From Prochlorococcus sp. AG-409-A19 (GTDB lineage Bacteria > Cyanobacteriota > Cyanobacteriia > PCC-6307 > Cyanobiaceae): 64,000 nt of DNA. The first letter of the stretch is position 1; the number at the start of each line of letters is the position of its first letter. This document shows, piece by piece, positions 27,753 through 37,481 of this stretch. A program made the translations under genes and the position numbers. Below the pieces are notes generated by a model, which worked only from the letters and a program-made list of their open reading frames with translations, was not told where the DNA came from and did no database searches. The stretch lies in NCBI GenBank assembly GCA_003216155.1, contig QCJH01000005.1:22607-86606 (forward strand), in the 5' to 3' direction.

Positions 27753-28694
27753 ATGGTTTCATCGGCAACTAGATCGACTGAATCAAGCAGAAGGCGTAGC
27801 AGTGATCCAATTAGTTGGTATCTAGCGACGATAGGTCGTATCCCTTTGCTTACACCAGCTGAAGAGATCGAATTAGGTAATCAAGTACAGACAATGATGA
27901 GTCTCACTGAAGACGGCATGATTGCTGACACTAATAAAAAATTGTCTTCTCATCAGCGTCGCATGGTGCGTATTGGCCGACGTGCCAAAGAACGAATGAT
28001 GAAGGCGAATCTGCGTCTTGTAGTCAGCGTGGCTAAGAAGTATCAAGGTAAAGGCTTGGAGCTTCTTGATTTAATTCAGGAAGGATCTCTTGGCTTGGAA
28101 AGAGCTGTTGAGAAGTTTGATCCTACTCGTGGTTATAAATTTTCTACTTATGCGTTTTGGTGGATTCGCCAAAGCATGACTAGAGCAATTGCTTGCCAGT
28201 CAAGGACTATTCGTTTGCCAGTCCATTTAAGTGAGCGCCTTACGACTATTAGAAAGGTGAGTCTGGATTTGGCTCACAAATTGGGCGCAATGCCTAGTCG
28301 ACTTGAGATTGCCGAGGCTTTGGATATGCCTCTTGAGGAGCTCGACTCTCTTTTGCGTCAGGCACTTACTACTAGTAGCCTTGATGCTCCAGTAAATGGA
28401 GACGATGGAAGGAGCTTCCTTGGAGATTTGATTGCTGATGCTGCAGAAGAAGAACCTTTAGATAAAGTTGAGCAGCGCATTCATCACGAGCAGCTTGGAC
28501 GTTGGTTAACCCATTTGAGTGAGCAGGAGCAACATGTACTTAGACTTCGTTTTGGTTTGGAAGGAAATGAAAGGCATACCCTTGCTGAAATAGGTCGAAT
28601 GTTGGAAGTTTCTAGAGAGAGAGTTCGTCAAGTTGAATTGAAGGCGCTAAGAAAATTGAGAAACCTTACTAGAAAACTTCCAGGGGGGATCTAG
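27753..28694 (+). CDS. RNA polymerase sigma factor, sigma-70 group 2
   Basis: The 313-residue protein lacks region 1.1 and has region 1.2 ([21 protein letters not shown]), 2.1-2.4 ([49 protein letters not shown]), region 3, and region 4 with [23 protein letters not shown]. This is the layout of the cyanobacterial RpoD-like group 2 sigma factors, which act in light, stress and circadian responses. It does not appear to be the principal sigma because the long N-terminal part is missing. Confidence 0.93.
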   Translation: MVSSATRSTESSRRRSSDPISWYLATIGRIPLLTPAEEIELGNQVQTMMSLTEDGMIADTNKKLSSHQRRMVRIGRRAKERMMKANLRLVVSVAKKYQGKGLELLDLIQEGSLGLERAVEKFDPTRGYKFSTYAFWWIRQSMTRAIACQSRTIRLPVHLSERLTTIRKVSLDLAHKLGAMPSRLEIAEALDMPLEELDSLLRQALTTSSLDAPVNGDDGRSFLGDLIADAAEEEPLDKVEQRIHHEQLGRWLTHLSEQEQHVLRLRFGLEGNERHTLAEIGRMLEVSRERVRQVELKALRKLRNLTRKLPGGI

Positions 28695-28709
28695 CCATTG
28701 CTAATGGCT
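28693..28709 (+). terminator. Possible terminator after the sigma gene
   Basis: AGCCATT-GCT-AATGGCT forms a 7-bp hairpin starting at the sigma stop codon, followed by TTACTTG, so the U-run is weak. It lies between the convergent sigma and pdhA genes. Confidence 0.35.
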
Positions 28710-28744
28710 TTACTTGATATTTCCTTACAAGTTTTGCTAGATTT

Positions 28745-29836
28745 TTATTCTTCAGCCCAAATGTATTTATTAAGTTCTTGAGGGTCAGGTTCTTCTGCTG
28801 ATAATGCAAATTCAACAGCATCAGTAACTTCTTTATCTATATCTTTTTCGATTTTACGAAGATCTTGTGATGAGACAACTGAAGTTTTTAGAAGATCATT
28901 TTCAAGAGTTTTTAGAGGATCACGTTCAGCCCAAAACTTTTTCTCTTCTTCCTTACGAAGCTCATCTGGATCGGCAAGAGAGTGGCCTCTATAGCGATAA
29001 GTAAGGCATTCCAAAAGAGTTGGCCCTTCTCCAGCCCTTGCACGCTCTATAGCTCTTTGAGCGGCTGCTCTAACGGATAAAACATTCATGCCATCAACTT
29101 CTTCCCCTGCCATTCCAAATGCGGAAGCTTTTCTCCATATTTCAGGGTCACTTGTGGCTCGGTCATGAGCCATTCCTATGGCCCATTTATTGTTCTCTAC
29201 TACAAATATGATTGGGAGCTTCCACAGTTGAGCCATATTCAAACACTCAAAGAATTGGCCATTGTTACAAGTGCCGTCTCCGAAAAAGGCTGCAGTAACT
29301 GAATCACTCTTGGGGTCTCCTAGGGCATCTCTCTTATAACGACTTGTAAATGCCGCTCCAAGGGCGACAGGGATTCCTTCCCCAATAAATGCATAACCTC
29401 CAAGCAGATGGTGTTCTTTTGAAAAAAGATGCATTGAACCGCCTCTGCCTTTGCTGCACCCAGTTTGTTTGCCAAAAAGCTCGCTCATAACCTCACGAGC
29501 AGGTACACCAGCACTTAATGCATGAACGTGATCTCGATAGGTGCTGCAGAACCAATCATGCTTCCTTCTCATTGCTCCAATTACTCCAGTACTAACTGCC
29601 TCCTGTCCGTTGTAGAGGTGAACGAATCCAAACATTTTTCCTCGGTAATACATTTCGGCACATTTATCTTCGAATCTGCGTCCAAGGGTCATGTCTCTAA
29701 AGAGTTCTAGTCCTGTTTCAGGACTAACTTTGGCCGGTTCTGCTGAGGTCAAAGTCGAGATTCTTTCAGCATGTTGACTTGATGAAATGGTTGGCTTCAT
29801 TGGCTTTTCTGATGCCATTACGGTCTCCTTACTCAT
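28745..29836 (-). CDS. pdhA: Pyruvate dehydrogenase E1 alpha subunit
   Basis: E1 alpha, with E1 beta, decarboxylates pyruvate using thiamine diphosphate. The 363-residue protein shows [30 protein letters not shown], the ThDP motif [22 protein letters not shown] ending in VVENN, and the phosphorylation-loop-like [13 protein letters not shown]. The N-terminal 35 residues are variable. It reads away from zipN. The E3 component lpdA is at 18.2 kb; E1 beta and E2 are not in the window. Confidence 0.95.
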   Translation of the reverse strand: MSKETVMASEKPMKPTISSSQHAERISTLTSAEPAKVSPETGLELFRDMTLGRRFEDKCAEMYYRGKMFGFVHLYNGQEAVSTGVIGAMRRKHDWFCSTYRDHVHALSAGVPAREVMSELFGKQTGCSKGRGGSMHLFSKEHHLLGGYAFIGEGIPVALGAAFTSRYKRDALGDPKSDSVTAAFFGDGTCNNGQFFECLNMAQLWKLPIIFVVENNKWAIGMAHDRATSDPEIWRKASAFGMAGEEVDGMNVLSVRAAAQRAIERARAGEGPTLLECLTYRYRGHSLADPDELRKEEEKKFWAERDPLKTLENDLLKTSVVSSQDLRKIEKDIDKEVTDAVEFALSAEEPDPQELNKYIWAEE

Positions 29837-29937
29837 TACAGCCTCAGGCCACTAGATATACGACTGTAAGGTCCTGTGGATTAAGAATGGGCAAAACCCC
29901 TTCCGATGCCTAGAGTTTTGTTCCAGTAGCTGACCGT

Positions 29938-31989
29938 TTGGTGGAACTGCCTATAGATCATTTCCGCTTATTGGGTTTGAGTCCATCGGCAGAAGCTGAG
30001 GCAGTACTCAGGACCCTTCAGGTGAGGCTGGATCATTTTCCTGATCAAGGATTTACCCATGACGCCTTGATGAAGCGAGCAGAGTTATTACGCCTTTCAG
30101 CAGATTTACTTACTGATAGTTCGCGTCGAAAGGAATATGAAGTTGCTTTGTTGAGCGGTGCTACAGGTTTGGAGGTCCCTTCGACTAGGGAAGTAGCAGG
30201 ATTGATTTTGCTATGGGAAGCGAATGCTTCCCATGAAGCTTTTCGTCTTGCTTGTTCAGGATTGCGTCCACCTCAGACTCCTGCTCTTGGGAGTGGAAGG
30301 GAATCTGATCTTACTTTGATTGCTGCGCTTGCATGTAGTTCTGCTGCGCTTCAGGATCAGGAACAAAGGCATTACGAATCAGCTGCAATCCTTTTGCAAG
30401 AAGGATTGCAGCTCTTGCAAAGGATGGGAAAGCTCCCCCAGCAACGCAAGTTGCTTAGTGAAGGTTTGGAGGCTTTAATGCCTTATCGAATTCTTGATCT
30501 CGTGAGCAGAGATCTTGGAGATCAGGTCTCACACCAAGAGGGAATTCGTTTGTTGGATAGTTTTGTTATTCAGAGGGGGGGGATTGAAGGAGGAATCTCA
30601 AATGCAAACTCTGGGAAGAAAGATCTTGATCAGGAAGAATTTGAACTTTTTTTTCAGCAAATTAGGAGATTTTTAACAGTTCAGGAGCAAATTGATCTCT
30701 TTACAAGTTGGAGAAAAGCCGGCTCTCCCGATTCCGGATTCTTGGCAGTTTTGGCACTTACAGCAGCTGGATTTTCTCGTAGGAAGCCCCAAAGGCTTTT
30801 TGATGCCAGAAAGCTGCTGTTGAAGATCAATCAAGAGGGATTTGATTCAATGCCATTATTGGGTTGTCTTGATCTTTTGCTTGCTGAAATAGATCAAGCT
30901 CAGGAACATTTTCAGAAAAGTGTTGATTCTGAATTGCAAAATTGGCTTGCAAATTTTCCTGGAGAAAGATTGGCAGCTCTATGTGAATACTGTATTGATT
31001 GGCTTAGAAAAGATGTTTTAGTAGGTTATAGAGATGTAGAAGTTGAGGCTGTTGATTTAGAAGCTTGGTTCGCTGATAGGGATGTTCAGGAATATTTAGA
31101 GCGTCTTGAAAACAAGGGTTTTCTTGGCGTTGCACAGGCTAACAATGCGTTTTCTTTCTTTACGTCTTTATCATCACAAGATGAAATCTCTTATCCGGAT
31201 AATAATGAAGAGCTATCAATAAATCAATATCCTGGAAGTTCTGAGATCTCTTCTTTGAATAAGGCGAGAGAGCCTGAGAATGATTCACTTGAAGATATTC
31301 CAAATGAAGTTACCTCTTTGAGAAAGATATATATAGATTCATTCAATTCATTGCGCTCATATCTCGATAAGATAACTTCCAGGAATGTGACTTTTTTAAT
31401 AGGATCTGCTGCATTTATTGCTGTTTTCTTGACAGTTGGTGGAATTGATTTATTTGTTTCAAGGTCTAGAATTCAAACCAATAGGGTCTCCGAAGAGAAT
31501 TCTTTATCTGATTTGCAGATTTTATCAGAATTAGAATCTGAGAATGATTCTAACAGTGAACCTGAGAATGAATCTATATTAGGGATTGATTTGGCACCAC
31601 TTACTTCTAAGAACCCTAGCGAAGCCGAGCTTCGTGAAGTTATTGAGGCTTGGTTAAACAGTAAATCAATTATTTTGGCTGGAGGTAAAACTGATTTACT
31701 AGAAAAAATAGCTAGAGAACCTCTAGTAAAACGGGTGTTTAAGGAGCGATTGAAAGATGCTTCTGTTGGGGAAATTCAGAAGGTTCAGGCCACTATTAAT
31801 TCTTTAGAGGTTATTAGTCAAACATCAAGTAGGATTGCAGTGAAAACAAGATTGACCTATTGGGATAAGCGCTTTGGTCCTGAAGGGGAAATAATTTCCG
31901 AGACTTCTTTCCCGTCTCTTAAAGTTACTTACATTTTTGGTAAAGATGGAGATACTTGGAGACTGCATGAATATTTAAGTGGAAGTTGA
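29938..31989 (+). CDS. zipN: ZipN/Ftn2 (ARC6-like) cell division protein
   Basis: ZipN tethers FtsZ to the membrane in cyanobacteria and is related to plastid ARC6. The 683-residue protein starts with a J-like domain (PIDHFRLLGLSPSAEAEAV, RRKEYEVALL) that lacks a clear HPD, followed by a helical repeat region to about 420. A single membrane span lies near 484-506 (NVTFLIGSAAFIAVFLTVGG), and a C-terminal IMS-type domain at about 560-680. The start may be TTG 29938 or the next codon GTG. FtsZ and FtsQ are in the same window. Confidence 0.9.
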   Translation: MVELPIDHFRLLGLSPSAEAEAVLRTLQVRLDHFPDQGFTHDALMKRAELLRLSADLLTDSSRRKEYEVALLSGATGLEVPSTREVAGLILLWEANASHEAFRLACSGLRPPQTPALGSGRESDLTLIAALACSSAALQDQEQRHYESAAILLQEGLQLLQRMGKLPQQRKLLSEGLEALMPYRILDLVSRDLGDQVSHQEGIRLLDSFVIQRGGIEGGISNANSGKKDLDQEEFELFFQQIRRFLTVQEQIDLFTSWRKAGSPDSGFLAVLALTAAGFSRRKPQRLFDARKLLLKINQEGFDSMPLLGCLDLLLAEIDQAQEHFQKSVDSELQNWLANFPGERLAALCEYCIDWLRKDVLVGYRDVEVEAVDLEAWFADRDVQEYLERLENKGFLGVAQANNAFSFFTSLSSQDEISYPDNNEELSINQYPGSSEISSLNKAREPENDSLEDIPNEVTSLRKIYIDSFNSLRSYLDKITSRNVTFLIGSAAFIAVFLTVGGIDLFVSRSRIQTNRVSEENSLSDLQILSELESENDSNSEPENESILGIDLAPLTSKNPSEAELREVIEAWLNSKSIILAGGKTDLLEKIAREPLVKRVFKERLKDASVGEIQKVQATINSLEVISQTSSRIAVKTRLTYWDKRFGPEGEIISETSFPSLKVTYIFGKDGDTWRLHEYLSGS

Positions 31990-32052
31990 AATCGGTTTTT
32001 GCTTACTATCTTGTGGGTTTTTATATTATTAACTCATAGATTTATTTTTTCC

Positions 32053-33513
32053 ATGTTTGAAGACCTTTCAGCCAGTTTTGAAGAGGCAGTTAAAGGCTTG
32101 AGGGGCCAGGGCAAGGTAAGTGAGAATAATGTTGATGGAGCTTTAAAGCAGGTTAGAAGGGCTTTGCTTGAGGCGGATGTGAGTTTGCCTGTAGTTAAAG
32201 AGTTTGTTGAAGAGGTCAGACAGAAGGCCGTAGGAGCAGAAGTAGTACGTGGAGTTAGTCCTGATCAGAAATTTATTCAAATTGTTCATGAGCAGTTGGT
32301 TGAGGTTATGGGTGGTAATAACTCACCTCTAGCAAGTGCATCATCAGGTCCAACTGTTGTTTTGATGGCTGGTTTGCAGGGTGCAGGGAAGACAACTGCT
32401 ACCGCAAAGTTAGGACTTTATTTAAAGGATCAAGGTAGAAGACCTTTGATGGTGGCAGCTGATGTTTATAGGCCTGCGGCGATAGAGCAGTTGAGAACTC
32501 TTGGTAGTGAAATCGATATTGAAGTTTTTAGCCTTGGTTCAGATATCAAGCCTGAGGAGATTGCAAAGGCTGGACTCGCAAAGGCACGTGAGGAGTCTTT
32601 TGACACATTATTAGTAGATACGGCTGGGAGGCTTCAAATTGATGGAGAAATGATGGAGGAGATGGTGCGAATCCGTTCCTCAGTAGAGCCTCATGAGGTG
32701 CTTTTGGTAGTGGATTCGATGATCGGTCAAGAGGCGGCTGATCTAACTAGAGCATTTCATAAGAAGGTTGGAATTACTGGAGCTGTTCTTACAAAGTTGG
32801 ATGGAGATTCCAGGGGAGGAGCTGCTCTATCTATTCGAAAGGTAAGCGGTCAACCGATCAAATTTATAGGTACAGGAGAAAAGGTTGAGGCCTTGCAGCC
32901 TTTTCATCCTGAGCGGATGGCCAGTCGAATCTTGGGAATGGGAGATGTACTCACTCTCGTTGAGAAAGCACAAAAGGAAGTCGAGATTGCTGATGTTGAG
33001 AAGATGCAGAAGAAGCTTCAAGAGGCAACTTTTGATTTTTCAGATTTTGTTAAGCAGATGAGGCTTATTAAGCGAATGGGTTCTCTAGGAGGTCTTATGA
33101 AGATGATTCCTGGAATGAATAAGCTTGATCAGGGCATGCTTAAGCAAGGTGAAGAGCAGTTGAAACGCATTGAGTCGATGATTGGCTCAATGACCCCTGA
33201 TGAACGCAGCCAGCCTGAGCTTTTAGCAGCGCAACCTTCGCGGCGGAGAAGGGTTGCCTTAGGAAGTGGCCATACTCCTGCGGATATGGACAAGGTATTG
33301 GCGGACTTTCAAAAAATGCGAGGGTTTATGCAACAGATGTCTAGAGGAGGGGGTATGCCTGGCCTTCAAGGAATGAATGGCTTATCTGCTCCAGGTGCCG
33401 GTGGTGATTTTGCACGAGGTATGCCTGGCATGCCAGGCGGAGGAAGAGGAGGGGTTGGAGCCCCTAGAAAACAGAAACCTTTCAAGAAGAAGAAAGGCTT
33501 TGGAGATCTTTGA
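32053..33513 (+). CDS. ffh: Signal recognition particle GTPase Ffh
   Basis: Ffh (SRP54) binds the SRP RNA and signal sequences. I choose ATG 32053 (MFEDLSASFEEAVKGLRG), the family start, and reject an upstream TTG extension of 18 residues. The 486-residue protein has the N domain, the G domain (GLQGAGKTT, DTAGR, TKLDGDSRGG, GTGEK) and the methionine-rich M domain with MKMIPGMNK, ending in a Gly-rich and Lys-rich tail. rpsP follows 81 bases downstream. Confidence 0.97.
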   Translation: MFEDLSASFEEAVKGLRGQGKVSENNVDGALKQVRRALLEADVSLPVVKEFVEEVRQKAVGAEVVRGVSPDQKFIQIVHEQLVEVMGGNNSPLASASSGPTVVLMAGLQGAGKTTATAKLGLYLKDQGRRPLMVAADVYRPAAIEQLRTLGSEIDIEVFSLGSDIKPEEIAKAGLAKAREESFDTLLVDTAGRLQIDGEMMEEMVRIRSSVEPHEVLLVVDSMIGQEAADLTRAFHKKVGITGAVLTKLDGDSRGGAALSIRKVSGQPIKFIGTGEKVEALQPFHPERMASRILGMGDVLTLVEKAQKEVEIADVEKMQKKLQEATFDFSDFVKQMRLIKRMGSLGGLMKMIPGMNKLDQGMLKQGEEQLKRIESMIGSMTPDERSQPELLAAQPSRRRRVALGSGHTPADMDKVLADFQKMRGFMQQMSRGGGMPGLQGMNGLSAPGAGGDFARGMPGMPGGGRGGVGAPRKQKPFKKKKGFGDL

Positions 33514-33594
33514 TGGTCAGCAGGTTAAAGTATTTATTTGACGTGTGTTTTAAATCACCGTCGAGACTAAAACCTTTATTTGGCAAGGGTCAAG

Positions 33595-33972
33595 ATGATC
33601 AAGCTCCGCCTTAAGCGGTTTGGGAAGAAGAGAGAAGCGAGTTTTCGCTTAGTAGCTTGCAATAGCACTTCTAGACGGGATGGTCGTCCTCTTCAGGAAT
33701 TGGGTTTTTATAACCCACGCACTAAAGAGACAAGACTTGATACAGAGGCCTTGCGGGTTCGTTTAAGTCAAGGGGCTCAGCCTACTGATGCTGTTAGATC
33801 GCTTTTGGAAAAAGGAGGGCTTATAGAAAAGACGGTTCGTCGAGCTGAATTGGTAGGTAAAGCTAAGCAAGAAGCTGCTCGTAAGGAAAGTTCAAAACAA
33901 GTTGCTAAGGCAGCTATAGAAAATAGCCCTGAAGATAATTCTTCGGCTGATACCGAAAATTCCGAAGCCTGA
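33595..33972 (+). CDS. rpsP: 30S ribosomal protein S16
   Basis: S16 is a small-subunit assembly protein. I choose ATG 33595 ([20 protein letters not shown]), the typical N-terminus; a TTG five codons upstream is also open. Conserved segments are [19 protein letters not shown] and [14 protein letters not shown]. The protein has 125 residues, with about 40 extra charged residues at the C-terminus ([10 protein letters not shown] onward), common in picocyanobacterial S16. Confidence 0.95.
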   Translation: MIKLRLKRFGKKREASFRLVACNSTSRRDGRPLQELGFYNPRTKETRLDTEALRVRLSQGAQPTDAVRSLLEKGGLIEKTVRRAELVGKAKQEAARKESSKQVAKAAIENSPEDNSSADTENSEA

Positions 33973-33980
33973 TTATTCCT

Positions 33981-34952
33981 ATGACCGGAGCTGCCCGTGA
34001 TGGTTGCTTCGTAATTGATCTCCCTAATTCAGATGCAGCACTTGCATTGGCTGGAGAAGGGCACACTATGTTGCACCAGCTTGAAATGTTTTCAGGGGCA
34101 TCAATTGTGCTCCGTGGCCTCCAGCTCTTTATCACTGGTCTTCCAATTCAATTGGAAAGAGCAGCAGCTTCGATTGAGTTAACAAGACCAATGTGGGAAG
34201 AAGGTCAGTCTTTAACTTCTATTGATTTGAAAAATGCATTTAAAGCTCTAGAAACTGGCTTAAGTGATGATCATGTTGCAATGGGTCATCATGTACTTGC
34301 GAAAAGTAGAAGAGGAGCTTTATTTCGTCCTCGAACGCTTCGTCAGAAGTCTTATGTGGAGGCTATAGAAGCTAATGAACTTACCTTTGCGATTGGGCCT
34401 GCAGGTACAGGGAAGACTTTCCTTGCTGCATTATTGGCAGTTCGAATGCTTACTGAACGAAAGGTTGAAAGACTTGTTTTGACAAGGCCTGCCATAGAGG
34501 CTGGAGAAAGATTAGGTTTTCTTCCTGGTGATCTTCAGCAAAAAGTTGATCCATATTTAAGGCCTCTTTATGACGCACTTCATTCTTTATTAGGTCCAGA
34601 AAAAACCACAGCTTTATTAGAGAAGGGAGTTATTGAAGTAGCGCCACTTGCCTATATGAGAGGACGCACCCTAAAGGAGTCATTTGTGATCCTTGATGAG
34701 GCCCAGAACACAACTTCAGCTCAGATGCGAATGGTTTTGACTAGATTGGGAGAAAGATCTCGTATGGTTGTTACCGGAGATATCACTCAGGTTGATTTAC
34801 CAGCTAATCAGAAAAGTGGACTAGTGGAAGCAATAGAGGTACTTGATCAAGTTGAAGGTATTGCTATATGTGAATTGACCTCAGAGGATGTAGTACGTCA
34901 TCATTTAGTCCAAAAAGTTGTGGAGGCCTATTCCAAAAGAGATTGCCGATAG
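33981..34952 (+). CDS. PhoH-like ATPase
   Basis: The 323-residue protein is a PhoH-family P-loop ATPase. It has an N-terminal KH-like region (to about residue 100), then Walker A GPAGTGKTFL, RPAIEAGERLGFLPGD, Walker B FVILDEAQNT, and sensor segment VVTGDITQVDLP. Bacterial PhoH proteins are linked to RNA metabolism and ribosome quality or maturation; the exact role is not settled. It begins 8 bases after rpsP. Confidence 0.93.
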   Translation: MTGAARDGCFVIDLPNSDAALALAGEGHTMLHQLEMFSGASIVLRGLQLFITGLPIQLERAAASIELTRPMWEEGQSLTSIDLKNAFKALETGLSDDHVAMGHHVLAKSRRGALFRPRTLRQKSYVEAIEANELTFAIGPAGTGKTFLAALLAVRMLTERKVERLVLTRPAIEAGERLGFLPGDLQQKVDPYLRPLYDALHSLLGPEKTTALLEKGVIEVAPLAYMRGRTLKESFVILDEAQNTTSAQMRMVLTRLGERSRMVVTGDITQVDLPANQKSGLVEAIEVLDQVEGIAICELTSEDVVRHHLVQKVVEAYSKRDCR

Positions 34953-35028
34953 GGAGATCCGCACAAATAATTCAACCAAATTCTATTTTTTACTGGCAGA
35001 GTACTTGGGTTAAATGATCTGGTGAGTC

Positions 35029-35766
35029 ATGCCAGCAAGCAGCAATTTTCAGGCGGCCATTCGTGAGGCCCAATCAAGTGCCTTAGTTGGTCCAAATGTA
35101 GTTAATAAGGCTTTGCCTTATGTAGGCGGGGGGATGCTTCTAACCGCTGGAGGGGTTATTGGTGGTTTGTCTCTTCAGATTACTAACCAAGCTTTATTTA
35201 TGCCACTTTTCTGGGTTGCACTAATAGGCAACTTCATTTTGTTTTTTGTCGCTCAGAACGTGGCATTAAAAGCTAATAACTCAACGGCATTGCCTTTGTT
35301 AAGTGCTTACAGTCTTATCACTGGTTTTACCCTCAGTGGAATAGTTGCAATAGCAATTGGTACAGCAGGAATTGGTTCAGTTGGAACAGCTGCTTTAGCA
35401 ACTGGAATTACCTTTGCTATTGCTTCGATTGTCGGACGCAGGATGAGTGACAGTGTTGGCCAAGCACTTAGTGGCGTTGTAGGGCTTGGTTTAATTGGTT
35501 TAATCATTGCAATGCTTGTTCAAATAGTTGGTGGAATTTTTGCTCCAGGAATGTTTGGTGGTAGTGGACTTGAATTAATGATCGCTGGTTTTGGAACAGT
35601 CCTTTTTGTAGGAATGTCTTTTGTTGATTTTTATACAATGCCTCGTACTTATAGAGATGATCAATACTTAGCAGGTGCTCTTGGAATGTATTTGACTTAT
35701 ATCAACCTTTTCATTTTTATTTTGAGATTGATGATAGCTCTTCAGGGTGGAGGCCGTAGAGATTAA
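35029..35766 (+). CDS. Bax inhibitor-1 / YccA family membrane protein
   Basis: The 245-residue protein has seven predicted hydrophobic helices from about residue 30 onward and the family-typical C-terminal stretch FVDFYTMPRTY..YLAGALGMYLTYINLFIFILRLM. The family includes YccA, which modulates FtsH in E. coli, and BsYetJ, a calcium leak channel. Which role applies here is unknown. A strong terminator follows the stop. Confidence 0.88.
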   Translation: MPASSNFQAAIREAQSSALVGPNVVNKALPYVGGGMLLTAGGVIGGLSLQITNQALFMPLFWVALIGNFILFFVAQNVALKANNSTALPLLSAYSLITGFTLSGIVAIAIGTAGIGSVGTAALATGITFAIASIVGRRMSDSVGQALSGVVGLGLIGLIIAMLVQIVGGIFAPGMFGGSGLELMIAGFGTVLFVGMSFVDFYTMPRTYRDDQYLAGALGMYLTYINLFIFILRLMIALQGGGRRD

Positions 35767-35792
35767 GAGTTAGACCTTATAAAAGAAAGCAA

Positions 35793-35819
35793 AAAGAGGG
35801 TTTGTAACCCTCTTTTTTT
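35793..35819. terminator. Strong bidirectional intrinsic terminator
   Basis: AAAGAGGGTT-TGT-AACCCTCTTT is a perfect 10-bp hairpin with A-run before and T-run after (to 35819). It separates the convergent BI-1 gene and the 172-residue hypothetical gene, whose TAA sits in the T-run at 35818-35820. Confidence 0.9.
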
Positions 35820-36336
35820 AGTTTTGGGCCACTGCGCTTGCACTAGAAGCTATTGCTTCTCTTTGTTCTTTGTCATAAGACCACTTGTCTAGGAAAAGCT
35901 CATCTTCACTTTCTCCGATAGTTCCTTTTAAGAGCTTTTCTATGCGATTCTTTACCGCATTAGTTTCTAGAAGACGTAAAAGTTCAATGCAGCGTTCTTT
36001 TATTCTTTCAGATTTAGACTTTTGGTTTTCTTCTGACTGTCGTTCATGATGAATCACCATTGCGGTACTCATTGCAAGGTTTTTAACAGTTAAGTCCACA
36101 ATCTTTTCCCCAGCGGCGCGTAGCCGCAATACAAGTGTGTCAGGCAAACGGTCTAAAAGTGTGAAATCGCTAGCAAGGCCAATTACAAAGAAACCTCTTG
36201 CGCCATCAGGTGTCTTTATAAGCTCCCCAACCTGATCTGATAGGACTTCATCGCTAACTTCTCCTGATTCCCATGCTTTGCAGATGGTAATAGATGCGTG
36301 AATAGCTTGTTCAAAGGTAGGTGTTTTGGTATTCAT
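35818..36336 (-). CDS. Conserved cyanobacterial hypothetical protein (172 aa)
   Basis: This soluble, mostly helical 172-residue protein has no recognised domain. A central segment PDGARGFFVIGLASDFTLLD and a charged helix around residues 95-140 stand out. Its own stop codon lies in the T-run of the terminator. It is divergent from era. Function unknown. Confidence 0.75.
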   Translation of the reverse strand: MNTKTPTFEQAIHASITICKAWESGEVSDEVLSDQVGELIKTPDGARGFFVIGLASDFTLLDRLPDTLVLRLRAAGEKIVDLTVKNLAMSTAMVIHHERQSEENQKSKSERIKERCIELLRLLETNAVKNRIEKLLKGTIGESEDELFLDKWSYDKEQREAIASSASAVAQN

Positions 36337-36384
36337 GGTTTAACAACCTTTTTGTTAAGGCTATGTGTAGACCTTCCACAAATT

Positions 36385-37329
36385 ATGTTTTCAGCTGAAT
36401 CTTTAGATAAGAACTTTCGCTCAGGCTTCGTTGCATTAATAGGGCGACCAAATGTTGGGAAGTCAACTTTGCTAAATCGGCTAGTTGGCAAGAAGGTCGC
36501 TATCACCTCCCCAGTCGCCCAAACAACACGTAATCGCCTTAAAGCAATAGTTACTACACCTAAAGCTCAATTAGTAATAGTTGATACGCCTGGCATTCAT
36601 AAGCCTCATCATTTACTTGGGGAAAGACTCGTAAAGAGTGCTTGTAATGCAATTGGAGAGGTAGATGTTGTTCTTTTTCTGCTTGAAGGATTTCAGGCTC
36701 CTGGTAAAGGTGATTCTTTTATTATGAAGTTGCTTCAGCAGCAGAAGCAGCCTGTTTTGGTTGCCCTTAATAAATGGGATTTAGTTGAATTAGGGCAAGA
36801 AGAGACTTCTGAAAGTTTATATAGGAGCCTTATCGCTGATTCGAAATGGCCAATTTTTCGTTGTAGTGCAGTCACTGGGAAGGGATGCAATTCATTAATG
36901 GAAGCTTTGATAGAGAAATTACCTTTAGGACCTCAGCTTTATCCCCCCAATATGGTTACAGATCAACCTGAAAAGGTATTGCTGGCGGAATTAATTAGAG
37001 AGCAGGTGCTTTTTCATACAAGAGAGGAGGTCCCACACAGTGTGGCGGTGAGTATTGATCGTATTGAGGATATGCATCATCAGGGTAAGCAATCTAACCA
37101 GAATGTACGTACAGCGATATTGGCTTCTATCTGGGTTGAACGTAAAAGTCAAAAGGGGATTTTGATAGGTAAGGGCGGAGTTATGTTGAAAACGATTGGT
37201 CAAGGTGCAAGATTACAAATGCAGAAGTTGATCGATGGACCTGTTTATTTGGAGCTTTTTGTGAAGGTTTCGCCTGATTGGAGGAGTAAACCAGCTCGAT
37301 TGACTGAACTGGGCCTTCAAGGCAATTGA
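36385..37329 (+). CDS. era: GTPase Era
   Basis: Era assists 16S rRNA maturation and 30S assembly. I choose ATG 36385 (MFSAESLDKNF), rejecting an upstream extension antisense to the neighbouring gene. The 314-residue protein has G1 GRPNVGKST, G2 region TTRNRLKAI, G3 DTPGIHKP, G4 NKWD, and a C-terminal KH domain with KGILIGKGGVMLKTIG. All key motifs are intact. Confidence 0.96.
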   Translation: MFSAESLDKNFRSGFVALIGRPNVGKSTLLNRLVGKKVAITSPVAQTTRNRLKAIVTTPKAQLVIVDTPGIHKPHHLLGERLVKSACNAIGEVDVVLFLLEGFQAPGKGDSFIMKLLQQQKQPVLVALNKWDLVELGQEETSESLYRSLIADSKWPIFRCSAVTGKGCNSLMEALIEKLPLGPQLYPPNMVTDQPEKVLLAELIREQVLFHTREEVPHSVAVSIDRIEDMHHQGKQSNQNVRTAILASIWVERKSQKGILIGKGGVMLKTIGQGARLQMQKLIDGPVYLELFVKVSPDWRSKPARLTELGLQGN

Positions 37330-37392
37330 TTAAAGTTTTTTATAATGAAACTATTGGGATTTTCAAATGATCATTGATAATATAAATATGCC

Positions 37393-37420
37393 TTGTAGTC
37401 TATTTAATAGAAGACTACAA
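37393..37420 (+). terminator. Hairpin between era and trmD
   Basis: TTGTAGTCT and AGACTACAA form a 9-bp stem around a loop of about 10 bases. The following TCTTTGAC is only moderately T-rich, so it may terminate era or be a processing site. Confidence 0.4.
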
Positions 37421-37481
37421 TCTTTGACAAGACAATTAATCTCTAATCTTTTTCAAATTCTATCTAGTTATTTGTAGGCTG

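Noticed and set aside
31999..32052. TTG extension of ffh by 18 residues
   Set aside because: Hydrophobic stretch absent from SRP54 proteins; ATG 32053 is the family start.
36298..36384. Extended N-terminus of era
   Set aside because: It is antisense to the start of the 172-residue gene and not part of Era proteins.
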